Source: Trachythela sp. YZ-2020 | Lineage: Eukaryota > Cnidaria > Anthozoa > Malacalcyonacea > Clavulariidae | Assembly: GCA_016169945.1 (NCBI GenBank) | Contig: JADLSH010000395.1 | Coordinates: 2,892,501-2,956,500, forward strand | Reading direction: 5' to 3' | DNA length: 64,000 nucleotides | Part shown: piece by piece, positions 1 through 12,029 of the stretch | Numbering within the stretch: the stretch's first letter is position 1 | How the letters are laid out: the number at the start of each line of letters is the position of its first letter | Translations under genes and position numbers: made by a program | Notes under the pieces: model-generated | Database searches by the model: none | What the model saw: only the letters and a program-made list of their open reading frames with translations | What the model was told of the DNA's origin: nothing

Positions 1-175
1 ATCTTCCCTCAAAGTTTTGGGTATTTCCCTTTTACCTATAAAGTCTTGAAGTTTTTATATCAAATATAACTTTTTAATAGCTTCAATTTCATATACAGCC
101 CAATGTTCGGCGTTAACTATTTCAACTCAAAACTCAGAAAAACTGAATTAAGCTGGCTTCAATTCCCCCCCTGAG

Positions 176-251
176 TTAGCGTTCCAGTCTATTATATAGT
201 TCAATGGTTTTCGCCAAGTGCCCTTTAGACGGACATCTCAACAGTGGCCGT
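176..251 (-). CDS. FERM gene candidate last exon
   Basis: A TTTCAG acceptor in the right phase opens a 24-residue frame (RPLLRCPSKGHLAKTIELYN then RLER) and a TAA at 178-176. PSKG weakly resembles the RRPSKR phosphosite of FERM-adjacent regions. The usual SGRTQ segment is missing, so the true transcript may splice elsewhere to the left. Confidence 0.45.
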
Positions 252-3200
252 CTGAAATTCAGGCTACAATTTTTACGACTGTTCATCCTTATTTTGCAGG
301 TTTTCAAGATCTATTGTACCTCTCGATCTTCATCTGTTTCCTAGCAATCCTCTTTGCCTCGGAATTCACCTGGTGCTGGGTTCTCCCACTACAACATTCA
401 AACATATTATAAAACTTAACTTCCCTGCATGGCTTGCCTGCGCATAAATGAAATGTTACATTTACAATTAAAAATACCTGAATCTAAATTTAGATCCGCT
501 TCTAAAGAAACCTGCAGTAGATACTGGCCTCTCGCCTGTTTTTACCAAACTGGAACAAAAATGAAAATATTGACATTTTTCATTAACACAGGAGTTAAAT
601 AACCATAAAATGAATATAAAAACATGTCCATAAAATGAATATAAAAACATGTCCATTAAATATCCAAACAAGCAATTTACTGTTGTGTTCCCTCCTACTC
701 CTATGCATTGCTTACCGGAAGAAAGAATGGTTCTCTACAGCGGCTTTCCACATTTGTTTACTGGCCTTGGCAGAAGACAACGTAAACGAGAATGGTTCGT
801 GTACTGACGGAAGCTAAAACAGAAGAAACATAACAAGTCAAGTTACATCTTTTAGGAAGTCACTTTACGTACTTAAATTTCCCACAAATTATTTCAAATG
901 CATCGTTTTGCTTATGCACATTTCTCCTACTTTCAGTCCTGTTTGGGGGCGAAATCAGTACTCAGGCTAGTGCCAGCCATGTATTAGGGTATTAGTTGCT
1001 TTTAGACGAAATGTGCATTCGGGGAGATCAAAATATTTTAGGGGAGGTGCAGCGATCTAGCCCCAACTGTCTCCCTAGGGCTTAGGGCGTACTCCCCTGA
1101 AGTCAACAACGGTAACTGTATATACGTAATGTACATATGTATATCAATGTATTTATGAATTATTACTCATCTAATACTACTTACTACTCAAAACTTTACC
1201 GAAATTTTACACTAAAAAGGGTAATTGACAAAAAGATAATGATCAATAATATGTCAATATTATGGAAGAACTCTATTACAAAGTGTAGCTCTTAAGCAAC
1301 ACATAAAATATTTAATACTCATACATAAAATATTCTTACAACACATAAAATATTCTTGCAACACATAAAATATTCTTACAAACCTCCGGTTTTTCAACGA
1401 CGATATTGAAATGATTTCTTCTAAAAGACAAACTCGTTATCCTGGGCCTACAAAATAATTAGATACTGGTGAATTCTGAGCCTACAAAATATGAATTCTG
1501 GTCTTATAATATAATATAAGATATTGAAAAGATATATCTAAATCAAAATAAAATATTCAGAGATCCTAAGTAGAGTTTCGAGATGCTGTAACTGCAGTAT
1601 AATGTGCTTGGAAATTGCTATATTCAAGTATGAAAAACTATTCACCCATTCAAAGTAAAAAAAACTCTAGCTTACCAAGCATGTGTGGCAACTTGAGCAT
1701 TATCTTGGATGATGATAATTCCTTTGTGTGAAAGACCGAGGTGGTATTTGTTACGGTTCTTGTCTCCCTAAAAGATTTTCCCAGTTATTTCGTTATTTTG
1801 TTTTCTTCAATAGAAAACATAACACTAAAATTAAACTCATTTCAAGACCCGATTCAATACACATATACCAAGCATTCAATTTAAGGTTTGCCGAGACATA
1901 ATGGAAATTAAAACATGAATTTAGGGAAAGGTGCATAAGTTTAACCATGTAATAATGCAAATTCTCTTCATTATATGTACTGTAGTAGTGATGCATGTAC
2001 TCGGCAGAATATAAATAGAATTGAAAGAGGATCATGTTGTCGCAAAACTTCTTTCTCCTATCTACATATGTTGAAAATTTGACAACCATCTGCTGCCTTT
2101 ATGCTTACTGAAACCCACCAATATGAAGGGCAATGTATGTTTGGTCAATGATGATGCGATGTCTTCACGTGGTGGGCACCCAAATTAAACAAGTTAACCA
2201 CATAGTTGATAAATACAAGTACATTATGCGTTTACTAAATAGTATGTGCAGGGTCTGTAACGTGTATTCATGTAACATTTCTGTGGGGTTCTTAAGAGCT
2301 TGCAGGCTATACGAGGACACTTACCATTACTTCATACTGATGAATACCATAGGTTTCCACAGATTTCATAATCTTTAAAAAGCTTACTTCACAATCTGCG
2401 GGATTTAACCCACTAAATATATAAGCATAAAAAATCACAAATTTTGTCATTTTAAGATTCAACTTCTTCAAAACAAAACAGGTACTGTAGATACTGTATT
2501 ATACAATATTTATACTATCAGTGCTATTCAAGCCTTCAACTCGCTATCTTGTTTACTCGGTATTTATTACTTCGCATAGATTTGGTGAAAGCAACGCACG
2601 AAATTTAATCTCCGTGTCTTAACTTGACTCGATATACGTATATTCAAACACAATTACAATTTAAGAAGCTTCAATTCCATTTTGGGTCATTGCATAGCAG
2701 TCATGGTACATCAGATCTCGAAATAACGGGCTTAACTTCCATTGGCCAAAAACAGACCATATTCGAGGTAAGACAGACTATAAAATGCCAGGCTATATAA
2801 TGCAGATTTCCATTTCAAAACAAAATGGTGTTCAATCTACATGTATACTATAAGCTTGCATGCAATTTAAGCCAAAAGTGTGTTAAGAACTGAGATTTGC
2901 ATTTGGTTATAATTTATGTTGGCGACCTTAAGTTCGCATCCCCTATATTTCGCGAAGTGTTCACCTCTGTTTACAGTATTAGGGATATAGAAGGTAAAAA
3001 GAAATCATGACAACCACTAGAATTATGCAACTACGCCCTTAGGAACTAACCACTAACCACTAACTAACCCTCGGAACCTTTGTAAATTGGGTTGCAAAAC
3101 CTGTTAAGGCTTTCCGTCCACCTCAGAGTGGTAAAAATATTAAAAAACTATAGAGCCACCTTAAAACATACTTACGCGAACTGCCGATGTTTCCGATGTA

Positions 3201-6200
3201 TCTCTTTTTCAAGTTCAGCCGTCTATGTCCAAAATGAAGATAATTATGTAAGAATGCCCACCTTAGAAACTTAAACTCAACTACATGTAACAGTCATCCA
3301 ACCTATCCTATATTAATTTCAATATATTTTAGATCAATGGTAACAATCCATGCATGAACTCATATATAGCCATGCTCAAATGGCGTTTGATCTCACATTG
3401 CTTTCCTTCACACGGGTCAAAATAGCCGTGCGGAGTTAGTACCTTCGCCCCGGTTAACTCGGTAACTAAATCAACCGACTACGAGTGAACTTAGATGTTG
3501 ATTATTTAAAATTTAAACCTACCTGCTCTGGAATGAATTTAAAATTCCCAATGTAATCGTGTTCGTGTAATTCAGGATCAAAATCGCCCAATTCAGCTAA
3601 ATGTTGGGAAATTTGAACAATCAATACAATTAACGTTAAATATTCATAGAAAATTTACCCCAAAATGTTCCTTACACTACACGCTCAAATTTTGGTCGAG
3701 CTCGGACTTACAAGGGCCGAGAACGACGCGTTAAGTCAGTATGGCTGCGATTTGTATCTGTAGGAATGTAGCTTAATTTCATACTATAAATTTTACCTAT
3801 TTTATGCTTTCTGTAAAAAAACGTTACATTGAATACACTCTATTTAGCCCATTCGTATCTACTATACTGTAAGTTTTCATATATATTCTACATTACATTT
3901 CATTAATACATGTAGTATCTCATTTCTACACAAAAATTTCAATTAAGGACAATCTCACCAAGTGTACCTGACTTGTTGAAAGAAAACACAATAGAACTAT
4001 TTTACTATAATATTACCTGTTTTGTTAAAGGTTTATAGTACTTACATTGTAAACTGTATGCTGCCAATTCCACCAATTTCTTCAAGGGAACATTTAACCT
4101 TAATGGAAACATCAAATGCATAAATAGAAATGCATGCATATTGAAGTTTACAGTATATAATACCGAGGCTACAGTATATAAAATTATAGACTGGTAGAAC
4201 TGATTTTGACTGCCTAACAAACACTGTAGTTCATACAAGCCATACTGTACAGCTGAAGCGTGAACTCCTGATGCTTGGAATCATAGGCGGATTTTCTGGG
4301 GGGGGTGCGGGGGGGTGCGCACCCCACCTAGAGAAATTTGCACCCCCCCAAAAAAATTTAAATGCTCATTGGGATAAATGACAGTAGTGTGATTGAAATA
4401 AAGATTTTGAACTTAAGTAAGACTAAAAACAAGGATTTTGAACTAAATCTCAAAATTTTCTACAGGCTTCGCCCCCTTACCCCCATTGCCAACTGTGCCC
4501 CCAGACCCCTGCTGCAGCTTGTTCGACGGCACTACGCACCCTGTCGCTCACCTCCCCCCCTAAATTTTCGGCACCCCCCCAGAGCAAAATCTGAAAATCC
4601 GCCTATGCTTGGAATAACAAAAATCATACCTATTTCAGAAATCTAAGTGGGCAACACTGTTCGCCCAGGGGGGGGTTAAGAAATGACAGTAATAGATGTA
4701 CTGACGTACGAAATCGTATGTTGAAATTAGCTGCATACTAACAAGTTGTCAATAAATGTCGTAGACCTTGGCAGAACATGGTAATAAACCACCTTAAAGT
4801 CCCCAAGAATAATTGTATTGACTTGAAACGTAGCGAATTTACTTCAGTAATGATGGTAAACAACATAATATAGAACAACCAGGTGTGTAGGTCGTATCTG
4901 CATGTTAATGATTAACGTTTTGTCACTGGTTATGGTACAACCATAGACTGCATACTCCAGATAATGATCTTAATATACTACGGTTCAGTGTATGTACCTC
5001 GTTACCAAAATGTCTTGCTTTAGTTGCAGAAAGAAGTGATATCTACAAATGGAAAGAAGTATTGCAAAATACCGTACAACGAAAGAATGCAAAATTAGTA
5101 TTCTTTAGTATCCTTATAGTATTCTTTAATTACTATTCTTACTAGTATCCAATAGAGTTTCAATAGTGGTTCAGCAGGGCATCGGTTATTCAATAAACCA
5201 TGTATTTGTATAAGTAATAACCAACATGACTCTTCATATTCTGTAGTTACACACCTTGTTAGTTCCTCACTTAAACTATGAGGTTCTGCAGCATAGAACT
5301 TAACACGAAAGTTGAATGTATAAGGTGGGTGTCCTAAAATATCAATAGAAAGTTAGACTCCATGAGTGGTGTTACATTTTTCATGTTGAAACGTTGCAAT
5401 AATTATCCAAAGTTGGAAAATGAGTAGTAACCTTATTAACAACCTCAAGATATACAGTGCTGTCACAATCACCTCAATTGATATATTGTATATCCAGGTG
5501 ATGAAAGTACTATACAGTACAGTACTACTTGTTATTAAACATTAGTTTTCAAAAGTAGTTAACAATACACAGTACCTCTCATTTGTTTCTTGATTCTCTT
5601 CAGTGGATCTAACCAGTGCTGCAAAATACCAATTTGTTTGACCTTCAACAATTTGACACATGTATAAGAATACTCAGAGTCTCAGTGACTAATTCTTTCC
5701 ACTTGCTTTCACTAAATATTTTTCAGTGAAGTCTAAGTCGCTTTAACACGCTCTGCTATAACGTGGTCTGAGCAATTGGACCCTGAGAACGTTACACTAC
5801 ATGCAAAACGCAGTAATGTCAAGAAAAACCTATCACTGATTCTACGTCCACTTTCCCCGCTTCTTGTGTCCTCTCTGTCCATGTTCTGCAGTCCCAATAA
5901 CAAAATTATAAGGCAGCGAACTACACAATTGCAATACTGCTCGAAGTAATAGTTGTCAGTGACAAGTCAGCATACCTCAAACATTTGAGACTTCAAACAA
6001 ATAATATTAACCAGTGACAATCTAGCTAATTGATACTGATTTCTAATTCGCACAACCCAGCGTTGGTTTCAATGAGTAATGTAGAAAATATGCCGAAGGA
6101 GCTTTTCCTAGGTTCCAAGAGTGATGGGCTCCATGTGAATACTATACAGTACAGGTGAAAATGTCAAAGAAAATATCCACTTACTGATATTTGTAGAGAA

Positions 6201-9200
6201 TCAGTGAACAGTAAGCCAAAGTAATCTTTCTCGATCAAATCCAGATTCTTGTTCACCAGGCTGATAAGCTCTTCGCCAATTGATTTTTTCTAAATAACAC
6301 ATATATTGCATAATTTAAGGACTTACGAGAATTCTGTCCTTAACTCTGCCTTGATAATTCTGTCCTATACTGTACTTCTTTAGGACTAATCTTTAGAGAA
6401 AAATTTGAAAAATGGCAAATCGTTTAATGTCTCTCGATCAACGGACGTTATTACGGGCCATTTCCACATATTGCCACACATTCCCCTTGCGGTTCTTCTG
6501 GTTTAAGACTCTTTAGCCTGAGCTTGGTAACCAAACAACATGACGACTTTACATTCTTTTTGGGTTTTTAAGCATTTTGTCACACGTTGAATATTTATGA
6601 TAATAGACAAGACTAGTTGTTACATTTACAAAATTGTGACTGGGTAATCATAACAAGCTTTTGCCCAATTACTGCATGTGAAGATCCCAATCAGGACATG
6701 AAGAAACATTTAGTCCATAAAAACAGAAAAGCGATGTGTTCGAGCCATACATGTAGCATGCAAGCTTGTCAGCAAGTTTTAACAATGTTGTCTTTTTACA
6801 AGTTGCTAAAAGGTTGTCACTCGCAGCTTGTTAACAAGTCGTTGAACTGCAGACGATAAAAAGTCATTGGAACAACTTGTAACATGTGTTGAGTCAACAA
6901 CCTCGTAGCAAGTTCTCAACAAGCCGTTGACAATTTGCTTGTCAACTGTCAACAAACTGGAAACAAGCAGTAACAAGTTGTTGAAACAGCATTGCATGGT
7001 ACAAGTCTGCTGCAGGTTTGTTACAAGTCGTGCGATTTACGTGTGTACTTCGAGGATTGCCAAGCAAAATTCGAACAGTGATGAGATGAGCCAAAGGCTG
7101 TCCGGATTGGCTTTGCGAACTACGAGAGACCATGGCTAGAAGTCATTTCATTTGATGGGCTGGGTGAAGAGATATTTGGAAAGTTGGACGCCTAGAGTAA
7201 TGCTGCAGGTGAGAAAGGCATTAGAGACTTTGGACAATTCGATAAAACAGAAAGCAGAAGGAGAACAAGAGTGAAACAGGAAACTCCCGAGTCTCTAAAA
7301 TTATTCCACCCACAAATTTCGATATCATTTAAGCCTGGTACAATCACAAACTGCAGGAACTGACATTACGTCAACTATATGAGAGTGGGAAGAAAGAAAT
7401 GATGGTGACTACCGCAGTTAGTAAAACAGTGGTGCGGTAATCGATCACGCGTGGCATAATAGAGAGCCTACAGCCAGACAAATTTCGGTGAAAAACTTAT
7501 TCTTGCCAACACAGTGAACACACGATCAGTGTATGCAAGGCTATTACTGGCGATTGAAGGAGCGATGTAAATTTCGCCTGGCAACGTTAGTGAACGTTAA
7601 GAACGTAGGAAGCTGTGTTCGAAGAGTTACATCCACAGTGTTGGGTCATTTACAGTACAGAGGCTGTACAGTACAAGAGCTTGTTCTACATGTGGATTAG
7701 AGCCTAGACGATGAACAACGATCTATTAAGTTGGCTACCCTGTTGTTACTTATAATTTGTGTTGACTGAATCCGAAATTCCCAAACTACACGTCATCCAG
7801 CAAAACGTCTCCAAATATATAAGATGAATCAAAGGAGCACGTTTAGAAGATGCTACTGAAGGGCGTGACCCAGCCATCTTTAAGTATGTAGGTGTCCCCA
7901 TGTATTAGGAAAGAAGAAGGACCCAATTTTGCGTAGGCTGAATTGCTTAATTGGTTAACCAAAATGAATCGGTTAATCAAAATGAATCCGTAAATTATAA
8001 ATATGGATTTTAATGGTTACCTTATTTTAACGGTTACCTTATTTTACCTTATTACGCAAAAAGCCAACCCAAATTTGAAGAAAACCCAGTGCTGTGTGTG
8101 TTGACAAAATAAATGAACAAAGGCCAAGTTTGGTTAATTGCTCGAATGTTCTAAGCGATGCGTTCAGAAAGACCAGTTGCTATTCAAACGGTCATGCTTA
8201 AAATATTACAAGGCAAATGAATGTTTACTACTTAGTATTTCCTACAGCATTTACATAATTATTAAAACACAATTTTGTTTTAAATTAATCTAATTCAGAT
8301 AAAACTGGACGTGTTGTTTTTTGGTGTTTTTTTTATTCATTTGATCAGAAGACTTGGTTGAGTTGGTTATTCAAAACCGTAAAAAATGTAACACAGTGAA
8401 GAATTACATGGATAGATTGTAGTTTTCAACCATGGATCTGCATGGACAGAACATAGTGGCAGGAAATTACAGTATGGATGAAGCAGACAGCTCAAAGACA
8501 ACAGCCTAGTGCCATTCGCTCTGGAACACTGTTAACCCAAGTAAACTCAGGCAGCAACGTTAAATGGCACACTGTGGGGAGAGAGAGCCCAGGGCTAGGC
8601 TGTAAAGACTGTCTTCATAACTGGCAATTGGTTGTACCAGTTCACAATTACAGTATGAGCTGTGGAATGTGCAATGCACTTGCACCTACAACATCTATGA
8701 CTAGATTTACCTATAGCAGTTTACCAACTTTTGATGAGCCAAATAATCAGCAACATAATTTTATTGGCTATCAGCAAAATATTTTTGAAAATTTTATACT
8801 CCTTTGAGAAATCTATATATACTGTCTTCTTGCACAACACTGAACAATTATGTAATGCAAAATATATCAGCGCAGACCAATTAGATGGTCAAAATATGCA
8901 TTGTGAAATTTAGAGAAAATCGATATACTGGATATAATAGGTATACCGTCATACTGGTAATTTTTCAAATACTGGTGTGGCAATATTCATAATTCATATA
9001 TACTGTATTTTGACAAAACTTGATTTTTCTTGATGTTCTGCAGTTCAGTTTGATGTTTATAAAATGTTAAAATACCAATACACAGGTATACACCAGTATT
9101 CTGACAGCAATTTGCTGGTATTTGCAATACCGATTCTCTATCATTGTGATTAGCCACCATTTGATTGTCTAACTGCCTTTACCAGTATTTCAACAACTGC

Positions 9201-10812
9201 ATCTGGACACCTTGTAACCAACAATGTAATTTTCCACATTATAATATCCTTGTTTATTATTTGATACATACATTTTCTGGTAAAAACTTCAAAAAATATT
9301 TTGCTTATTAGAACTTCATATCATATGCAGGTATGTTGGTCAGTTTAAAGCCAAACAGTAGTTTTACTACTATTGATATGGGATACTCAATATGATAGTA
9401 GAATCATTTCTTTGATAAACCAAACACTTTTGAATGTCCAATTAAAAGGTCTATAAACCCTTCAAAGGAAATACATGGGAGTGTAGAAACAGCATCCCAC
9501 ACACTACAGGAAGATATAAATTATATACTTGCAAATGCACTGAGTCATATGAGTAGCTTAAAGAATTCTTTGTAAGTCACATCACAATTGCAGTTCAATA
9601 ATTAGTGCTACCCTGGTGAGGAACATAAACACATGAGAGTGGATGAGTCACAATTTCCTTCATCTTTCCAAATCTCAGGTTGAAAGTTACTGTACATGAA
9701 CCTTTACGTACAACTATCATGCAATGTATTGTGTTCAAGTGCTACAATGCAATGTGATATTTTCTATCTTGAAAAGTAAGAAAATTTACTCATTAACCTG
9801 CCAAGTTCTCAACTGTGTTAACTAGCCTATGGCAGGGCCATATTAAATGAGCATTACTTATGTAGTTATGTTCTTGCCTTTTGACTAACACTGGTGGTAT
9901 AAGTCTAAGTTGATCAAATTCTGCTAGAGTTAAGCCAATCATTATTTATTTGTTTAAAACACAAACTGTATATTCAAATTTTATCCAACAATATGTCTAC
10001 ATTAAGCAGATGTCCTCGTTTGTTGCTGATCCACCCAAAAAGACACTGTACAAACAAAAATATTTTGATTGCTCAATATTTAATTTCTGTTGGCAATCCC
10101 GTTTATTGAGGCGATGATTGAAATGTCTTGACCAATGTTGACCCAAGAAGCACCAACATTTTACTTATATATTGGCCGGCCTTCACTAAGCAAATATTCT
10201 TTCATCACTTTATGTCTACTGTACTAAATAAATAAATCTAAGGTCATCAAAAACACACATCTGCTCTAAACTACAGTATTAAAGATACATTGAGACCTAC
10301 TTCAAAGTGAAATTTAGACAATTATACCACTTTCGAAATACATACCTATATAATTTAGTGTACTATAACTAGATATTGCGCTGATTTTATTAAGAGTATG
10401 TTTTGAGTTGGCTGGATTGTGATAAAACAACTGGCCTTCAGAGATGTGTTTATCCCGTAGCCTTAACAAGAACAAGGCTTTTAAACATAGTATTATTAAA
10501 CAGGGTGCCAAACAGCATGTAAATTTTCTTGGAATGCCTAACTTTGTAAAATGTAAATATACTGCATTCAACGTAGACGAACAGATTACATTAAACGATT
10601 CACCTATTAAATACACAACTCTAGATTTTAATAATGTTTCCTTTAACACTTACGTCTAAATGGAAAGATAAGACATTCCCATCCAACAGGTTAACTTTAC
10701 AAGCGATGCTGTCTTTATCCTGACTTTTTCCATCAGAATAATCCTGTCGCCTTCTGGAGGGCCGACTTCCACGGCGGCTAAACCTTCGACTTAAACGTCG
10801 AATTAAAGACAT
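176..10812 (-). CDS. FERM-domain protein, band 4.1 family (EPB41L4/EPB41L5-like), 14 exons
   Basis: Joined exons encode about 364 residues in one frame. Exon order, ends given high-low: 10812-10654, 6289-6185, 5618-5576, 5333-5255, 5042-4998, 4098-4046, 3596-3523, 3222-3176, 2412-2325, 1767-1676, 1447-1384, 813-716, 549-478, 251-176. All junctions are GT-AG and phases match. The start is basic and serine-rich (MSLIRRLSRRFSRRGSR). F1 begins near residue 36 (IACKVNLLDGNVLSF) and contains DYFGL. F2 contains VKFYAAEP, EELTRYHFFLQLKQDIL and SELGDFDP. F3 contains YHLGLSHKGI, WPRITSLSFRR and MWKAAVENHSFFR. A FERM-adjacent GSKFRFR follows. Family members link membrane proteins to cortical actin and act in epithelial polarity and junctions. 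The protein is short: after the FERM unit only about 25 residues precede the stop, so the last exon may be wrong, or the long tail of EPB41L5 is absent or lies off the left edge. EPB41L4A, EPB41L5 and FRMD types cannot be separated securely by eye. Confidence 0.88.
478..549 (-). CDS. FERM gene exon 13 (FERM-adjacent)
   Basis: 72 bases encoding LVKTGERPVSTAGFFRSGSK and FRF. This aligns with the RSGFIRLGSRFRYSG FERM-adjacent stretch. Confidence 0.82.
602..660. repeat. Two-copy 28-bp direct repeat
   Basis: The segment TAAAATGAATATAAAAACAT and its GTCCAT extension occurs twice in tandem in the FERM intron between exons 12 and 13. Confidence 0.8.
716..813 (-). CDS. FERM gene exon 12
   Basis: 98 bases encoding LPSVHEPFSFTLSSAKASKQ and MWKAAVENHSFF, the terminal F3 helix (ACKHLWKCAVEHHAFFR in relatives). 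Confidence 0.9.
1312..1380. repeat. Short tandem repeat, about 20 bp unit
   Basis: Near-identical units of ACACATAAAATATTCTTGCA type repeat three to four times, directly beside the donor of FERM exon 11. Confidence 0.75.
1384..1447 (-). CDS. FERM gene exon 11
   Basis: 64 bases giving (W)PRITSLSFRRNHFNIVVEK and PE, the WPKI...F motif of F3. The donor is the weaker GAG|GTTTGT. Confidence 0.86.
1676..1767 (-). CDS. FERM gene exon 10
   Basis: 92 bases encoding GDKNRNKYHLGLSHKGIIII and QDNAQVATHA, the first F3 strands. The last two bases complete a Trp codon with exon 11. Confidence 0.9.
2325..2412 (-). CDS. FERM gene exon 9
   Basis: 88 bases encoding GLNPADCEVSFLKIMKSVET then YGIHQYEVM, aligned to the GQTPAQAE...LEMYGVD segment at the F2/F3 border. 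Donor ATG|GTAAGTG. Confidence 0.88.
3176..3222 (-). CDS. FERM gene exon 8
   Basis: 47 bases encoding TAELEKEIHRKHRQF, the charged helix of F2. Donor GC|GTAAGT. The split codon becomes Ala, where relatives usually have Arg or Gly. Confidence 0.8.
3523..3596 (-). CDS. FERM gene exon 7
   Basis: 74 bases encoding SELGDFDPELHEHDYIGNFK and FIPEQ, the ELGDYD loop of F2. Donor CAG|GTAGGT. Confidence 0.9.
4046..4098 (-). CDS. FERM gene exon 6
   Basis: 53 bases encoding LNVPLKKLVELAAYSLQ, the VQLAAY helix of F2, ending at a GTAAGT donor. Confidence 0.88.
4282..4606. mobile_element. Non-autonomous MITE with 9-bp target duplication
   Basis: Inverted ends ATAGGCGGATTTTC enclose G/C homopolymer runs, and GCTTGGAAT flanks both sides (4273-4281 and 4607-4615). 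A 9-bp duplication fits Mutator-like elements; 8-bp hAT is the alternative. It lies just upstream of FERM exon 6, inside an intron. Confidence 0.75.
4998..5042 (-). CDS. FERM gene exon 5
   Basis: 45 bases encoding YHFFLQLKQDILVT, helix 1 of F2. The donor AG|GTACAT is preferred over an internal GTAACG because only it keeps frame and alignment with exon 6. Confidence 0.86.
5255..5333 (-). CDS. FERM gene exon 4
   Basis: 79 bases encoding HPPYTFNFRVKFYAAEPHSL and SEELT; F1/F2 linker and start of F2. The acceptor is ATTTTAG and the donor AG|GTGTGT. Confidence 0.9.
5576..5618 (-). CDS. FERM gene exon 3
   Basis: 43 bases encoding HWLDPLKRIKKQMR plus one base of a glycine codon. It matches the HWLD..K.IKKQ segment that follows DYFGL in EPB41L5. 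Confidence 0.88.
6185..6289 (-). CDS. FERM gene exon 2
   Basis: 35 codons, TTTAG acceptor and GTAAGT donor, phase 0 on both sides. It encodes the rest of F1 including LDLIEKDYFGLLFTDS, the best conserved signature of 4.1 proteins. Confidence 0.9.
6760..7040. repeat. Degenerate AACAAGTTGT-rich repeat
   Basis: Irregular repeats of CAACAAG, ACAAGTTG and their complements fill this part of FERM intron 1 and give several shadow frames on both strands. No coding support. Confidence 0.55.
7050..10650. other. FERM intron 1, no recognised gene
   Basis: The 4.36-kb first intron spans 6290-10653. This part shows only AT-rich unique-looking sequence with short simple repeats (a GGTTAATCAAAATGAATC doublet near 7960, AATACTGGT-type repeats near 8940-9130). 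I recognise no conserved frame. Confidence 0.5.
10654..10812 (-). CDS. FERM gene exon 1 (start codon)
   Basis: ATG at 10812, 53 codons, phase 0 end at a perfect GTAAGT donor. It encodes the Arg/Ser-rich head and the first F1 strand, SIACKVNLLDGNVLSFHLD. Confidence 0.85.
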
Positions 10813-11900
10813 AATAAAGACGGTATTCGTTTACTTTATACACTGTCAGAAGTACTAGGTTAAAATCTGATTAAAATAGTTTCAAAAAGCCCAGATTTTA
10901 AAGATGGAGAGCTCTAGAATAAAACACAGTAAGCAGTGCCGGATGACTATAACTACAATCACAAAATATTTTTATAGCCATCATTGCATTCTAATTAATT
11001 ACCGGACCTGTTGCGCAGGCGCATAGGATAAGAATAAATTGCGGGAATTTTCCGCGTAATTGCCATACTGTAATTCATGGCGCATCCGACTCGCGGCAGC
11101 TCACAAATATTTAGCCAACTCGAAACAAATATTTTATTGAAATCAATATTTTTGCACTATATTGAATGTTTATGTTCTTTAGTATTTGCATATCACCTTG
11201 GTTACTTAAGTATTTCTCTATTTCTCACGGTGTCTTACCATGTTCAGTTTTAGTTTCGACACATTTCGGGGTCTCACACATGACTTGTCAACCCAAATCC
11301 GACGAGATTAAACAACATCATTAATTCAATCCTCAACAACACTCCTGAATCTGTCACTGATCTCTCTTGCGTAACACAGTGACCGATTTAGAAATGTACG
11401 TACATGTTCGTCAAGTTATCGTCCCGTGTGATACGTGACATAAACAATGCTGACAACTCTTCCGTTTAATAACGTTAAAAGCAAACAGTAACGCAAATAT
11501 CCGCCTTGGTTCGACAGTAAAATCCACCACCTGTTGAACAGAAAAGAAACAGCTGAAAGAAAAGCGAAAATGACTTCTCGCGCCAATCTCTGAGAAAACT
11601 TACGAAAAGGTGTACAGGGTGTCAGGGAACTCAGAGAGGGTAGCACCTGGGAGTAGCTCGTCCACCTTTGGTCCCCATTTGGCACTCAGCTCTCACGTAT
11701 CGCTCGAAGAAGCTGTAGCATGCGCAGCGGCCACTACCCCCAAGCAACGGCTTCGATTGGCCGGCTTAACCAGGTGGGAGTAGCCGACTGGATTTGGCTT
11801 ACTCCGGGGAGAAAAAACACCAGACTGGTTCAACGAGTAGTAGGGCGATTACCAGCAACGCACTGTGGCGTTAAGCACGTACAGGACATCTTTCTGATCC
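10813..11900. other. Upstream region of the FERM gene
   Basis: About 1.1 kb 5' of the FERM start codon. It should hold the promoter and 5' UTR, but I can point to no specific element. The only frames are short and unsupported. Confidence 0.4.
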
Positions 11901-12029
11901 ACTGAATGAATTCGTCTCAAGCCGTCTTGACAGTGCCCTGCCGCTGGATACAAATGGTGCCGAACAAGAGAGTGAGGTAGACGTTTTGCTACTTTTCTCA
12001 TTTTAACAAAGTTCACCGCGCAAGTTATC

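Noticed and set aside
1793..2089. 98-residue minus-strand frame
   Set aside because: No family features; it lies in the intron between two secure FERM exons.
2374..2387. Intron inside FERM exon 9 after a GAA|GTAAGC site
   Set aside because: It would be only about 13 bases long; reading through keeps frame and family alignment.
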